Origin: Verrucomicrobiales bacterium
GTDB taxonomy: Bacteria > Verrucomicrobiota > Verrucomicrobiia > Verrucomicrobiales > DEV007
NCBI GenBank assembly: GCA_012960505.1
Contig: DUBC01000007.1
Span: 62,001-126,000 of the forward strand
Length of the DNA: 64,000 nucleotides
Direction of reading: 5' to 3'
Shown here: piece by piece, positions 18,322 through 26,290 of the stretch
Numbering within the stretch: the stretch's first letter is position 1
Layout: every line of letters starts with the position of its first letter
Notes under the pieces: generated by a model
Seen by the model: the letters and a program-made list of their open reading frames with translations, nothing else
Told to the model about the DNA's origin: nothing
Database searches by the model: none
Translations under genes and position numbers: made by a program

Positions 18322-18846
18322 ATGTATTCTCAAGATGACATACAATATGCGTTAGAGTCCACAGAGGTTCTATTAGAACCTGACCGCCGAATTGATACTT
18401 TCGGAAGTACATCATTTGAGTTTCACCTTATCTCCGAATTAATGGACAGCGTTAACGAGACCAGAGTTCGAGAGGGGGTTTTACATGCCGATCGTCCAAC
18501 AATCATAAAACCAGAAGCTTATTCTGATCTTGAATTTGAGGGGTTTGGAGAACAAGCCGAGGCTTTTTCTCAATGGTTACATGAGAATGCTGCGGACCTA
18601 TCAATTTTGAAATATGGATTCAGCTTTCGTAAGGACAAAGTTCGAGAGGATGTTGTTAATGAGCCTTTTAATGACGTTAGGGATAAAGTGTTGGAAAGGG
18701 CCAATAGAAATTCGAACCCGCTATCAGCTGTGATACATGGTGTTGATGATGCTTGGGAAGTTTGTTTGTTAAAGTTCACTGTCGAAATGATAGGGAAGTC
18801 CCAAGGCATAAATGTTTTTGATTTTCAGCGTCGAGGATTGCTTTAA
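18322..18846 (+). CDS. conserved protein of unknown function
   Basis: A 174-residue soluble protein with no known catalytic motif. Its features are the segment DTFGSTSFEFHLISELMDSV, the phrase VREGVLHADRPTIIKPEAY, and FGEQAEAFSQWLHENAADL followed by LKYGFSFRKD. From memory, very similar sequences occur as uncharacterised proteins in Planctomycetes and Verrucomicrobia, which suggests a conserved PVC role, but I cannot name it. It lies 114 bp after acpP and 15 bp before the LysM gene, so it is probably co-transcribed with the latter. Confidence 0.65.
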   Translation: MYSQDDIQYALESTEVLLEPDRRIDTFGSTSFEFHLISELMDSVNETRVREGVLHADRPTIIKPEAYSDLEFEGFGEQAEAFSQWLHENAADLSILKYGFSFRKDKVREDVVNEPFNDVRDKVLERANRNSNPLSAVIHGVDDAWEVCLLKFTVEMIGKSQGINVFDFQRRGLL

Positions 18847-18861
18847 TTACCTATAACCTAA

Positions 18862-19713
18862 GTGAAAGTCTATTTGAGGCTCCTGTTTGCATTTGTTTCA
18901 TTAGGTGTTTTATCTCTATGCGTTGTTGCTGTTTATTATATATGGAACAAGAAAATTGAGCCTGAGCGCAAATTGCAAATCCAGGTAAATGAAATAAAAA
19001 AACTACCTAAAATCAAGGTGGATCATGGTTCTCACCTGTACGAGCAGGCAGTTTCGTTAATACAAACTGGAGAATTAATTGGAGGGATTGAAAAGTTATA
19101 CGAATTAATAAAGTATTATCCCGAATCTAAGTATTTTGAAGAATCCAATCGAATAATTGGTGAGGTTAATTCTGATCATTTGCTTTCAAGAGATAGCGGT
19201 GAGGGTAAGCAAGAGTACACTGTTAAAAGAGGGGATGCACTACAGTTGATAGCTCAAAAACATCAGACTACAGTTGGATACATAATACATGTAAATGGCA
19301 GGATGGGATCTAAATTGCAACCAGGGGATCAATTGATAGTTTGCCCTTTACACTTCAGCGTACTGATCAATATGAAGGCTAAAACCATATCGTTAAGAAA
19401 TTCTCAAGATAAGCTTTTTAAAAATTATGAATTGGTTGGAAGCAGGCTTCCACAGGGGTGTCCTTCTTCCCTGGACTCCACAGTTGAAGGATTGGTAGTT
19501 GGGGACGGGTCTCGATTCATTGAAATTGGTTCTTCTGAATATGTTAATGCGCCCAAGGAAATTAGGTGCCAACGTAGGGGCGTCCCTATACGTTCTTTGA
19601 CTGGAAATGAAGAGAAGGATAAGTATGCGACAGGTTTTTTTGTTTCGAATGATGACATCGAAGAGCTTGCCCTTTTAGTTCGACCTGGATCCCCGATTCA
19701 CGTTAGAAATTAA
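18862..19713 (+). CDS. LysM protein with degenerate L,D-transpeptidase-like domain
   Basis: The 283-residue protein has an N-terminal membrane anchor or signal (LLFAFVSLGVLSLCVVAVYYIW), a short helical/TPR-like segment, a LysM peptidoglycan-binding domain at about residues 117-160 (YTVKRGDALQLIAQKHQTTV), and a C-terminal domain that resembles YkuD L,D-transpeptidases. The canonical HGCIRxxxxDIxxLxxLVxxGTPV segment appears here as TGFFVSNDDIEELALLVRPG, so the catalytic Cys is Phe and the His and Arg are gone. It is probably a non-catalytic cell-wall-binding protein. The start is GTG at 18862. accA follows after 21 bp. Confidence 0.72.
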   Translation: MKVYLRLLFAFVSLGVLSLCVVAVYYIWNKKIEPERKLQIQVNEIKKLPKIKVDHGSHLYEQAVSLIQTGELIGGIEKLYELIKYYPESKYFEESNRIIGEVNSDHLLSRDSGEGKQEYTVKRGDALQLIAQKHQTTVGYIIHVNGRMGSKLQPGDQLIVCPLHFSVLINMKAKTISLRNSQDKLFKNYELVGSRLPQGCPSSLDSTVEGLVVGDGSRFIEIGSSEYVNAPKEIRCQRRGVPIRSLTGNEEKDKYATGFFVSNDDIEELALLVRPGSPIHVRN

Positions 19714-19734
19714 TTAACCGCTCACGAGATAAAT

Positions 19735-20583
19735 ATGGGTACAAAGAAAACACCAAAGAAGAAAATCTCACCGAAAAAGAAATATGCTATTTCTTCATGG
19801 AAGAGGGTTGAAATAGCTAGGCATCCTAGGCGACCTATGATGCTGGATTATGTGGCATCATGCTTTGATGATTTCATAGAATTACATGGGGATCGACACA
19901 TAGGTGATGATGGCGCTATGCCGGCGGGGTTAATTCGCGTAGATGGCATTAAATGTGTAGTTATTGGACATGAAAAGGGGCGAGGTACTGATGAAAAGTT
20001 GAAACGGAATTTTGGTAGTGCAGGGCCTGAAGGTTATCGAAAAGCACTGAGGATGATGAAAATTGCTGAAAAATTTAAGTTGCCAGTGATTTCTATAATT
20101 GATACTCCAGGGGCTTATCCAGGCGTTGAAGCAGAAGAAAGGAACATTGCAGAATCCATTGCTTATAATTTAAGGGAAATGATGCTGTTAAGGACTCAAA
20201 TTATAGCCATAGTCATTGGTGAGGGTGGGTCAGGAGGTGCGCTGGGTATTGGTGTTGCTGACAGAGTGATGATGATGGAAAATTCTTATTATTCAGTAAT
20301 TAGCCCTGAAGGATGCGCGGCCATTTTGTGGAAAGATAGAAAGTATGCACCTGATGCAGCTAATGCAATGAGGTTGGATGCTAAGAATTTGAAACGGCTA
20401 GGTATCATTGACCGAATTATCCGTGAGCCTTCGAAGGGTGCTCATACTAATCCATCTTTAGCATCTAAAAATTTGAAAGATTCAATTCTTGATGGTATCA
20501 AAGAGCTTTCAAGTGTGCCGATAGATCAATTGCTAGAGCAGAGATACAAGAAGTATAGGGCCATGGGTGAATTTATTGGCTAG
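19735..20583 (+). CDS. accA: acetyl-CoA carboxylase carboxyltransferase subunit alpha
   Basis: AccA is one half of the carboxyltransferase that moves the carboxyl group from biotin to acetyl-CoA, the first step of fatty acid synthesis. The 282-residue sequence has the N-terminal helix WKRVEIARHPRRPMMLDYV, FIELHGDRHIGDD, and the crotonase-fold core IIDTPGAYPGVEAEERNIAESIA and GEGGSGGALGIGVADRVMMM. SPEGCAAILWKD is also conserved. The first 15 residues are Lys-rich. The partner accD and the biotin genes accB/accC are not in this window. Confidence 0.96.
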   Translation: MGTKKTPKKKISPKKKYAISSWKRVEIARHPRRPMMLDYVASCFDDFIELHGDRHIGDDGAMPAGLIRVDGIKCVVIGHEKGRGTDEKLKRNFGSAGPEGYRKALRMMKIAEKFKLPVISIIDTPGAYPGVEAEERNIAESIAYNLREMMLLRTQIIAIVIGEGGSGGALGIGVADRVMMMENSYYSVISPEGCAAILWKDRKYAPDAANAMRLDAKNLKRLGIIDRIIREPSKGAHTNPSLASKNLKDSILDGIKELSSVPIDQLLEQRYKKYRAMGEFIG

Positions 20584-20621
20584 TAGTATTCCGCCCTAAA
20601 GTGGGCATCAAGCACAGAAGA

Positions 20622-21395
20622 TTAAATTGATCGAATGTACTTTTTTACGGCTGATGAAATTTCATCGGCAATATTACACAGAGGCTTTGCAAATGGTGGG
20701 GTGAACCATGGAAAGTTACCAGTTATGTCATGAATGACTCTGATCTGCCCATCGCAATTAGTGCCAGATCCTATTCCTATTGTGGGAATTTTTAATGTTT
20801 CAGTGATTTCAGCAGCCAGATCACTTACTATGCTCTCTAGAACGACAGCGGCGACTCCTGCTTTTTCTAAGCATATGGCGTCTGAAAGGATTTTTGAATA
20901 TTCATCAGAACTTTTGCCTTTTTTCTTATAACCTCCCTCGCTTTCTATACTTTGAGGTAAGAATCCAATATGTCCTATTACAGGGATGCTGGTTTCTATG
21001 ATGGCGGTAATTTGAGGAATTATTTCTGATCCTCCTTCTAGTTTAATTCCATCGGCTCCAGCCTGAATGAGTGAATTGCTTGATGCAATGGCCTGTTTTG
21101 GAGTTTCATATGATTCGTAAGGTAAATCAGCTACGAGCGCGGCATTATTAATTGCAGGTCTGCATGCAGATGTGTGGTGGACCATCATGTCAATAGTGAC
21201 GTTTGTAGTGTCATTATGCCCCAGCACAACCATGCCAAGAGAGTCCCCAACTAAGATGAGGTCAATTCCATTCTCGTCTAGGATTCTAGCGGTTGGGTAA
21301 TCGTAAGCGGTTAATGCAGATATTGGAGTATCTCGATCCTTAGAGCTTAATGCTGTAACTCTTGATGGTTGAGATTGGTGAATTTGATTTACCAT
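20622..21395 (-). CDS. panB: 3-methyl-2-oxobutanoate hydroxymethyltransferase
   Basis: PanB makes ketopantoate from 2-oxoisovalerate using 5,10-methylene-tetrahydrofolate, the first committed step to pantothenate and coenzyme A. The 257-residue barrel enzyme shows SALTAYDYPTARILDENGID, the metal-binding LVGDSLGMVVLGHNDT, ADLPYESYETP, IKLEGG, VIGHIGFLPQS and IGIGSGTNCDGQIRVIHD. Its start codon overlaps the stop of folK by one base (TAATG), so the two are translationally coupled. It is the last gene of the trpA-dap-folK-panB operon. Confidence 0.95.
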   Translation of the reverse strand: MVNQIHQSQPSRVTALSSKDRDTPISALTAYDYPTARILDENGIDLILVGDSLGMVVLGHNDTTNVTIDMMVHHTSACRPAINNAALVADLPYESYETPKQAIASSNSLIQAGADGIKLEGGSEIIPQITAIIETSIPVIGHIGFLPQSIESEGGYKKKGKSSDEYSKILSDAICLEKAGVAAVVLESIVSDLAAEITETLKIPTIGIGSGTNCDGQIRVIHDITGNFPWFTPPFAKPLCNIADEISSAVKKYIRSI

Positions 21396-21907
21396 TACCA
21401 GATATTAGTAATTTCTTTTAAAGGAGGCTCAGAGGATTCTATATCATGAAGGTGCTGTAGTATTGTTTTTTTTTGGTTTGTCAAAACGAGTGTCGGCATA
21501 ATTGTAGATAATGGTTCGAGCACAAACCTTCGTTCGTATAATTTCGGATGAGGAATTGTTAGGTTTTTTGAATCATGTATAAGTGATCCAGCGTAAATTA
21601 TATCAAGATCAATTGTCCTCGGAGTATTTTGCTCCCTCTTGTCTGGCCGAGCAAATGTAGATTCAATTTTTATACACAGATTTAGCGCGTCTTCAGGGAG
21701 TAGAGACAACGGCAGGTTGGCTGCTGCGTTTAAAAAATTGTTAGTTTCTAACGCACAATCAACAGGTTGAGTTTCATATATCGGAGAGAATGTTGCCTCT
21801 TTAGGGCTTGGGCAATGATGAAGTAGTAACCTTTTGGCTTGTCGAAGATTTGAGAGCCTATTGCCAAGATTGCTTCCAAAAGCAATGCCGTAATTAATCT
21901 GATTCAC
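21395..21907 (-). CDS. folK: 2-amino-4-hydroxy-6-hydroxymethyldihydropteridine pyrophosphokinase
   Basis: HPPK transfers pyrophosphate from ATP to 6-hydroxymethyl-dihydropterin in folate synthesis. The 170-residue protein has GIAFGSNLGNR, the FSPIYETQPVD loop, LNAAANLPLSLLPEDAL, the ATP/Mg site RTIDLDIIYAG and IPHPKLYERRFVLEPL. FolB, the preceding enzyme of the pathway, is at 61.5 kb, and FolP is not in the window. It overlaps panB by one base. Confidence 0.95.
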   Translation of the reverse strand: MNQINYGIAFGSNLGNRLSNLRQAKRLLLHHCPSPKEATFSPIYETQPVDCALETNNFLNAAANLPLSLLPEDALNLCIKIESTFARPDKREQNTPRTIDLDIIYAGSLIHDSKNLTIPHPKLYERRFVLEPLSTIMPTLVLTNQKKTILQHLHDIESSEPPLKEITNIW

Positions 21908-21925
21908 CAGATCATTTTGCTATTT

Positions 21926-22669
21926 TTAGTTTAGGTCGAGGACATCTTGCATGTCATATAGGCCAGCGCCACGACCGGACAGCCATTTAGCCGCATGTAT
22001 TGCTCCATTTGCAAAGGTGTTACGGCTTGAAGCTTTGTGAGTTAATTCTATCCGCTCACCATCATTTGAATAAATTACTGTATGATCTCCAACGACATCG
22101 CCTCCTCTTAATGAATGCATGCCTATTTCTTTAGCTGTTCTTTGACCTGTGATCCCCTGTCTTCCGTGAACAGTATCATCCGCGTAGGAGACTCCTCTGC
22201 TTTCAGCTAATATTTCGCCGAGTCTCTTTGCTGTGCCGCTAGGTGCATCGATTTTCATTCTGTGATGCATTTCAACAACTTCCAAATCAAAATTGTTGCC
22301 GAGAATTTGAGTCGTCTTTTGTGTGAGCCAGAAAAGTGTATTAACGCCTATGCTGAAGTTTGGCGCCATGACAATTGATAGATTTTCAGATGCTTTATTG
22401 ATTGATGAGAGGTCGTCATCAGAATGTCCGGTCGTTCCTATTACTAGAGGCTTTCCGTAATTAAGGGATTCGCTAAGGAGGTCGCTAGTAAATATGTGTG
22501 AACTGAAATCTATGATTACATCACATGAATCAATATGGTCTGCTATAGGGTCGCCAACATCAATGCTGCCAGAAACATTTACCTGACTATCATTATTACA
22601 GCAATCGATGACGGCCATTCCCATTCGTCCTTGGGAGCCAGTAACTAAAATATTTAGTGGTTCATTCAT
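21926..22669 (-). CDS. dapB: 4-hydroxy-tetrahydrodipicolinate reductase
   Basis: DapB reduces the DapA product to tetrahydrodipicolinate in the lysine/diaminopimelate pathway that feeds peptidoglycan. The 247-residue protein has the nucleotide motif VTGSQGRMGMAV at the N-terminus, VIGTTGHSDDD, APNFSIGVN and the catalytic EMHHRMKIDAPSGTA followed by GRQGITGQR and HSLRGGDVVGDHTV. It is 20 bp after dapA and 18 bp before folK, within one minus-strand operon. Confidence 0.96.
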   Translation of the reverse strand: MNEPLNILVTGSQGRMGMAVIDCCNNDSQVNVSGSIDVGDPIADHIDSCDVIIDFSSHIFTSDLLSESLNYGKPLVIGTTGHSDDDLSSINKASENLSIVMAPNFSIGVNTLFWLTQKTTQILGNNFDLEVVEMHHRMKIDAPSGTAKRLGEILAESRGVSYADDTVHGRQGITGQRTAKEIGMHSLRGGDVVGDHTVIYSNDGERIELTHKASSRNTFANGAIHAAKWLSGRGAGLYDMQDVLDLN

Positions 22670-22689
22670 GTTGAAATACTAGGTTGAAT

Positions 22690-23568
22690 TCAAATAAGAC
22701 CAAGGTTCTTGAGTAAACTAATGAGATCAGCTTTAGCTGTTTTATTGAGGCCCACTAGGGGTAATCGAAATTCATTAGTGATTTTTCCTGTTAGCGCCAT
22801 GGCTTCTTTGATTGGAATGGGATTAGTGTCGAGACCAAGCAAACTTTCAAAGAGGGTTTTGCATTCAGTGTTAATGTTTTCAGCTTCAACAGATTTGCCA
22901 TCTAAAATGGCTCTGACAAGTGACGCGAGTTGCGAAGGTATAATGTTTGATGCGACGCTGACCACCCCTACAGCACCCTTATTCATGAACGGTAATGTAA
23001 GGGCATCGTCACCGCTTAAAACCTCATATGATGAGGGCAAAGCGTTTCTGATTTCCTCTACACGGGCCACATCACCACCTGCTTCTTTCATTGCGCAAAT
23101 ATTGGGGCATTCTTCATGGAGACGTGCTTGAGTTTCAACAGATATTTCGATAACTGAACGCCCAGGAATATTGTAAAGCATGATGGGTAATGAGGATTCC
23201 TTAGCGATCGATTTATAATGCTGAAAAAGTCCTTCTTGAGATGGTTTATTATAATATGGGCATACTAAAAGGGCTGCACTTGCACCGGACTTTTCAGCAA
23301 ATTGAGTCATTTCGATTGCTTCACGAGTGCAGTTGGATCCAGTTCCAGCAATTACAAGACCTCTGTCATTTGTTGTATCAACTGAAATTTCAATGATGCG
23401 CTTATGCTCCGAGTCTCTTAGAGTCGGGGATTCACCTGTGGTGCCGCAAGGAACGATTCCGCTTATGCCGTTATTGAACTGAAAATCAATCAGTTCGCGT
23501 AATGAATCTTCATCAACTTTATTATTGTTGAATGGTGTAACGAGTGCTGTGTGTGCTCCTTCAAACAT
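22690..23568 (-). CDS. dapA: 4-hydroxy-tetrahydrodipicolinate synthase
   Basis: DapA condenses pyruvate with aspartate semialdehyde, the first lysine-specific step. The TIM-barrel protein of about 292 residues contains VPCGTTGESPTL, VCPYYNKPSQEGLFQHY, the Schiff-base lysine in ICAMKEAGGD and VLSGDDALTLPFM. I chose the ATG at 23568 over the in-frame TTG at 23583 because an AAGGA Shine-Dalgarno sequence lies a few bases upstream of the ATG and the product then begins MFEGAHTALVTPF like its relatives. It overlaps the end of dapF by 8 bp. Confidence 0.96.
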   Translation of the reverse strand: MFEGAHTALVTPFNNNKVDEDSLRELIDFQFNNGISGIVPCGTTGESPTLRDSEHKRIIEISVDTTNDRGLVIAGTGSNCTREAIEMTQFAEKSGASAALLVCPYYNKPSQEGLFQHYKSIAKESSLPIMLYNIPGRSVIEISVETQARLHEECPNICAMKEAGGDVARVEEIRNALPSSYEVLSGDDALTLPFMNKGAVGVVSVASNIIPSQLASLVRAILDGKSVEAENINTECKTLFESLLGLDTNPIPIKEAMALTGKITNEFRLPLVGLNKTAKADLISLLKNLGLI

Positions 23569-24367
23569 TAATTTTTCCTTCAAAAACGATTTCAGCAGGT
23601 CCTGTTAGTGTAACATTTTTATAAGAATCTTTTTCTTTCTCCCAAGAGATTTTTAATGTTTCGCCTCCTTTTACATTAACAAAAACTGGTGGATTTATAT
23701 TATTTAGTTGTTCATGAATGAGGGCGTTTGCAACTATGCCTGTCCCGCAAGCAAGCGTTTCATCTTCAACGCCACGTTCATATGTCCGAATGGATAGAGT
23801 ATCTGATGTTTCTATTTTTTGAAAATTGACGTTGGTTCCTTCTGGGGAAAATGCGGAATGATGCCGTATCGCTGATCCTGTTTTCTTTATATTAATTGAT
23901 TCGAGTTCATCAACTAATAATACAGCATGGGGAACGCCTGTGTTAATAAAGTGAATGAGTTCAGGTTGTCCGTTTATTTCAATTGGAATGTTTAGCTTAA
24001 GATTAAATGGATTGCTAAGCATTATTTGCACTTCGGGGTCTAGTATTTCAGCGACGACAATTCCTGCCACAGTTTCGATTTTTATTGTTTCGCTCTCCTG
24101 CTCCTGCAGATTGTAAACAAAGCGAGCAAAGCATCTCGCTCCATTTCCGCACATCTCAGCTTCGTTGCCGTCAGAATTATAATACCGCATTCTATAGTTG
24201 CCATTGGATTGGGGTGGTTCAACCGCCATAAATCCATCTGCTCCAATTCCCCTGTGACGATTACAGAGGCTTTCTATTTTATTCTTTTCTAGCTCATAAT
24301 TGAGATCGCGATTGTCAATTATAACGAAGTCATTTCCAGCTCCGTTCATTTTGGTAAAATTTAGCAT
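23561..24367 (-). CDS. dapF: diaminopimelate epimerase
   Basis: DapF converts LL- to meso-diaminopimelate with two cysteines acting as acid and base. Both are present: MCGNGARCFARF and LACGTGIVANAL. Other family features are FTKMNGAGNDFVIIDNR near the start, GADGFM, NSDGNEAEMC and the GVPHAVLL and EGTNVNF segments. I start it at the ATG at 24367 (MLNFTKMNGAGND), which matches the family; an ATG at 24394 would add nine residues and overlap trpA. It lies between trpA and dapA in the same operon. Confidence 0.95.
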   Translation of the reverse strand: MLNFTKMNGAGNDFVIIDNRDLNYELEKNKIESLCNRHRGIGADGFMAVEPPQSNGNYRMRYYNSDGNEAEMCGNGARCFARFVYNLQEQESETIKIETVAGIVVAEILDPEVQIMLSNPFNLKLNIPIEINGQPELIHFINTGVPHAVLLVDELESINIKKTGSAIRHHSAFSPEGTNVNFQKIETSDTLSIRTYERGVEDETLACGTGIVANALIHEQLNNINPPVFVNVKGGETLKISWEKEKDSYKNVTLTGPAEIVFEGKINV

Positions 24368-24374
24368 TTCAAAA

Positions 24375-25178
24375 TTAATCAGATTTGGAGGCATCAGCCA
24401 GAGGTTTTACAAAATCATGCACGAGTTCATTAAGATTTGCCTGATTCTGATTTTGTGAAATAAAATCAACGATTGCGCTTCCAACAACAACACCATCGGA
24501 CATGCTTGCAACGTCTTTGGATTGTTCAGGTGATGATATTCCAAAACCAACCACGATTGGCAAGTCGGTTAGTTTTTTAATGGATAAGATTTGTTCCTGT
24601 ATCCCTTCGGCGAGGTTTGTTTGCTTTCCAGTGACGCCTTCTCTCGATACGTAATAGATGAAACCTAGGCCGCTTTCTGCTATTTGTGAAATTCTAGCTT
24701 TTGGAGTTGTGGGTGCAATTATACGAATGGGGAGGAGGCCTTTTGCATGGCAGAGCTCTTCATTGATGCTTTCCTCTGAGGGTGGAAGATCAAGAGTTAA
24801 TATGCCGTCGGCTCCAGCGATTGAAGCATCTTGATGGAAGCGTTCATACCCATAATTATATATTGGATTGAGGTAGGTGAATATGACTAAGGGTGTCTGA
24901 GAATGCTTTCTAAAGCTCTTAATGAGATCTATAATATGAGGAACTGTAGTTCCAGCATTAAGAGCTCTGCTTGCTGCCATCTGATTTACGACGCCATCGG
25001 CTAAAGGGTCTGAAAAAGGAATGCCGATTTCAATAATATCAGCGCCTGCTTTATCGATGGAGAGTAATATTTCTAATGATTTATCTATAGTGGGGTCTCC
25101 TCCACAAACATAGGCAACGAATGCTGCCTTTTTGTCATTTTTAAGCAGGTCAAATTTCTGTTCTATGCGATTCTTCAT
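24375..25178 (-). CDS. trpA: tryptophan synthase alpha subunit
   Basis: TrpA splits indole-3-glycerol phosphate to indole and glyceraldehyde 3-phosphate. The TIM barrel has AFVAYVCGGDP, the catalytic Glu in DIIEIGIPFSDPLADG, the catalytic Asp in DGILTLDLPP, FIYYVSREGVTG and VVGFGISSPEQS. I start it at the ATG at 25178 (MKNRIEQKF), as in the family; an in-frame TTG at 25223 would add fifteen atypical residues. trpB is not adjacent; trpA instead heads a lysine/folate/pantothenate operon. Confidence 0.94.
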   Translation of the reverse strand: MKNRIEQKFDLLKNDKKAAFVAYVCGGDPTIDKSLEILLSIDKAGADIIEIGIPFSDPLADGVVNQMAASRALNAGTTVPHIIDLIKSFRKHSQTPLVIFTYLNPIYNYGYERFHQDASIAGADGILTLDLPPSEESINEELCHAKGLLPIRIIAPTTPKARISQIAESGLGFIYYVSREGVTGKQTNLAEGIQEQILSIKKLTDLPIVVGFGISSPEQSKDVASMSDGVVVGSAIVDFISQNQNQANLNELVHDFVKPLADASKSD

Positions 25179-25745
25179 AGGGCTTAATTGCTGGAATGTT
25201 AGCTTCTCATTTAGATTGGGCAAGAACGCTTAACTTTATCTATTAATTATATGTGAAAATGGATCGAGAATTGCTTATTTACGGTCATAATTTAGATGAG
25301 AGCATTTTTTTTCATAAAGCTTGCTAAATATTGTCTTAAGCAAATTCGAATTAATACTCCTATTCTGATTTACTTAATTATATAAACTATTTCATAAAAT
25401 CCGACGCAGTGCCGAAAGTTATAAAATTTTTGGAGTGTATTTAACAGTTGTTTTGTTTGAATCGATTTAAGAATTTCTTATATAAGGCTATCTTTCTAGG
25501 AAAATTGGAGAACTTACATAAGTTGTTGTAAATTATTAAACTGCAAAAGTTTTTAAAACTATTTAAAAATTACTCTTACTTATATTTTTCAATTTTATGG
25601 GATTAATGCTCTGAAAATAAAAAAAAATGGTATTTATAGTCTTTTTAGCTTTTTTGTTGGTTGACCTTTCATAAAATTGTATAAGTTAATATATATTTAA
25701 GAACTCTTAAGGGAGACTCATCACAACTAACAATAAAGAAATACC
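25179..25745. other. AT-rich intergenic region between trpA and HU gene
   Basis: About 565 bp without a convincing gene on either strand. The sequence is markedly more AT-rich than the neighbouring genes, with many A and T tracts. It should hold the divergent promoters for the trpA operon and for the HU-like gene. I see a TTGACC at 25661-25666 and a TAATAT at 25687-25692 but with a 20-base spacer, which is longer than ideal, and a 14-bp palindrome at 25697-25710. Confidence 0.6.
25697..25710. promoter_or_regulatory. palindrome upstream of HU gene
   Basis: TTAAGA-AC-TCTTAA is a perfect 6-bp inverted repeat with a 2-base centre, 35 bp before the HU start codon and close to where transcription should begin if the TAATAT at 25687 is the -10 box. 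The loop is too small for a stable RNA hairpin, so a protein-binding site is the more likely reading. Chance occurrence in such AT-rich DNA cannot be excluded. Confidence 0.25.
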
Positions 25746-26057
25746 ATGGCAGTTAAACCACCTAGCAAAACACAAGTTTTAAACAGCATTGCTGAACAGA
25801 CTGGACTCAAAAAACAAGATGTTATCAGTGTTTTAGACTCGTTAACTAATCAAATTTCCGCTTCAATCAATGGAGAAGCGGGTGCATTCACAATTCCAGG
25901 ACTATGTAAGATCGTTAGACAGATCAAGCCTGCAACTGAAGAAAGGGAGATGAAGAGCCCATTTACTGGGGAAATGATCACAGTTTCAGCTAAGCCTGAG
26001 CGTAAAGTAGTCAAGATTCGTCCTTTGAAAAATCTAAAGGATATGGTCGCTGGATAA
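25746..26057 (+). CDS. HU-family DNA-binding protein
   Basis: A 103-residue basic protein with the HU/IHF fold: helices KTQVLNSIAEQTGLKKQDVISVLDSL at residues 8-35, then the beta-arm region GAFTIPGLCKIVRQIKP and a longer tail ending KVVKIRPLKNLKDMVAG. The family packs and bends DNA as a dimer. The arm replaces the usual RNPxTG motif with SPFTGEMITVSAKP, as in the variant HU proteins of PVC bacteria. It is monocistronic, with a long AT-rich leader and a strong terminator, which fits an abundant nucleoid protein. Confidence 0.88.
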   Translation: MAVKPPSKTQVLNSIAEQTGLKKQDVISVLDSLTNQISASINGEAGAFTIPGLCKIVRQIKPATEEREMKSPFTGEMITVSAKPERKVVKIRPLKNLKDMVAG

Positions 26058-26080
26058 ATTACAGATTGATTAAGTTAATT

Positions 26081-26118
26081 AAACCGTACCCTCTCGATAG
26101 GGGGTGCGGTTTTTTTTT
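26081..26118 (+). terminator. rho-independent terminator of the HU gene
   Basis: A 13-bp stem (AACCG, T-G wobble, ACCCTCT pairing with AGGGGGT, then CGGTT) with a 4-base CGAT loop is followed directly by a run of T. It begins 24 bp after the HU stop codon. This is the only unambiguous intrinsic terminator I found in the window. Confidence 0.93.
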
Positions 26119-26290
26119 GTCTAATTAATCTCGGCTTAATAAGTGGGGGGTACTCTTGTTTTGGATTTTTAGCAATAAAGAGTAAAATACGAATTATATT
26201 GCCCTAGGAGAAAAATGATAAGGCAATGATTTTGAAAAATAATGAATCTTAAGTGTGATTTCTTTGGCATAAAAAATAGAATTTTCTCGA

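Noticed and set aside
20584-20621. GCCC/GGGC stem between accA and panB as a terminator
   Set aside because: Only a 4-bp stem and no T run on either strand.
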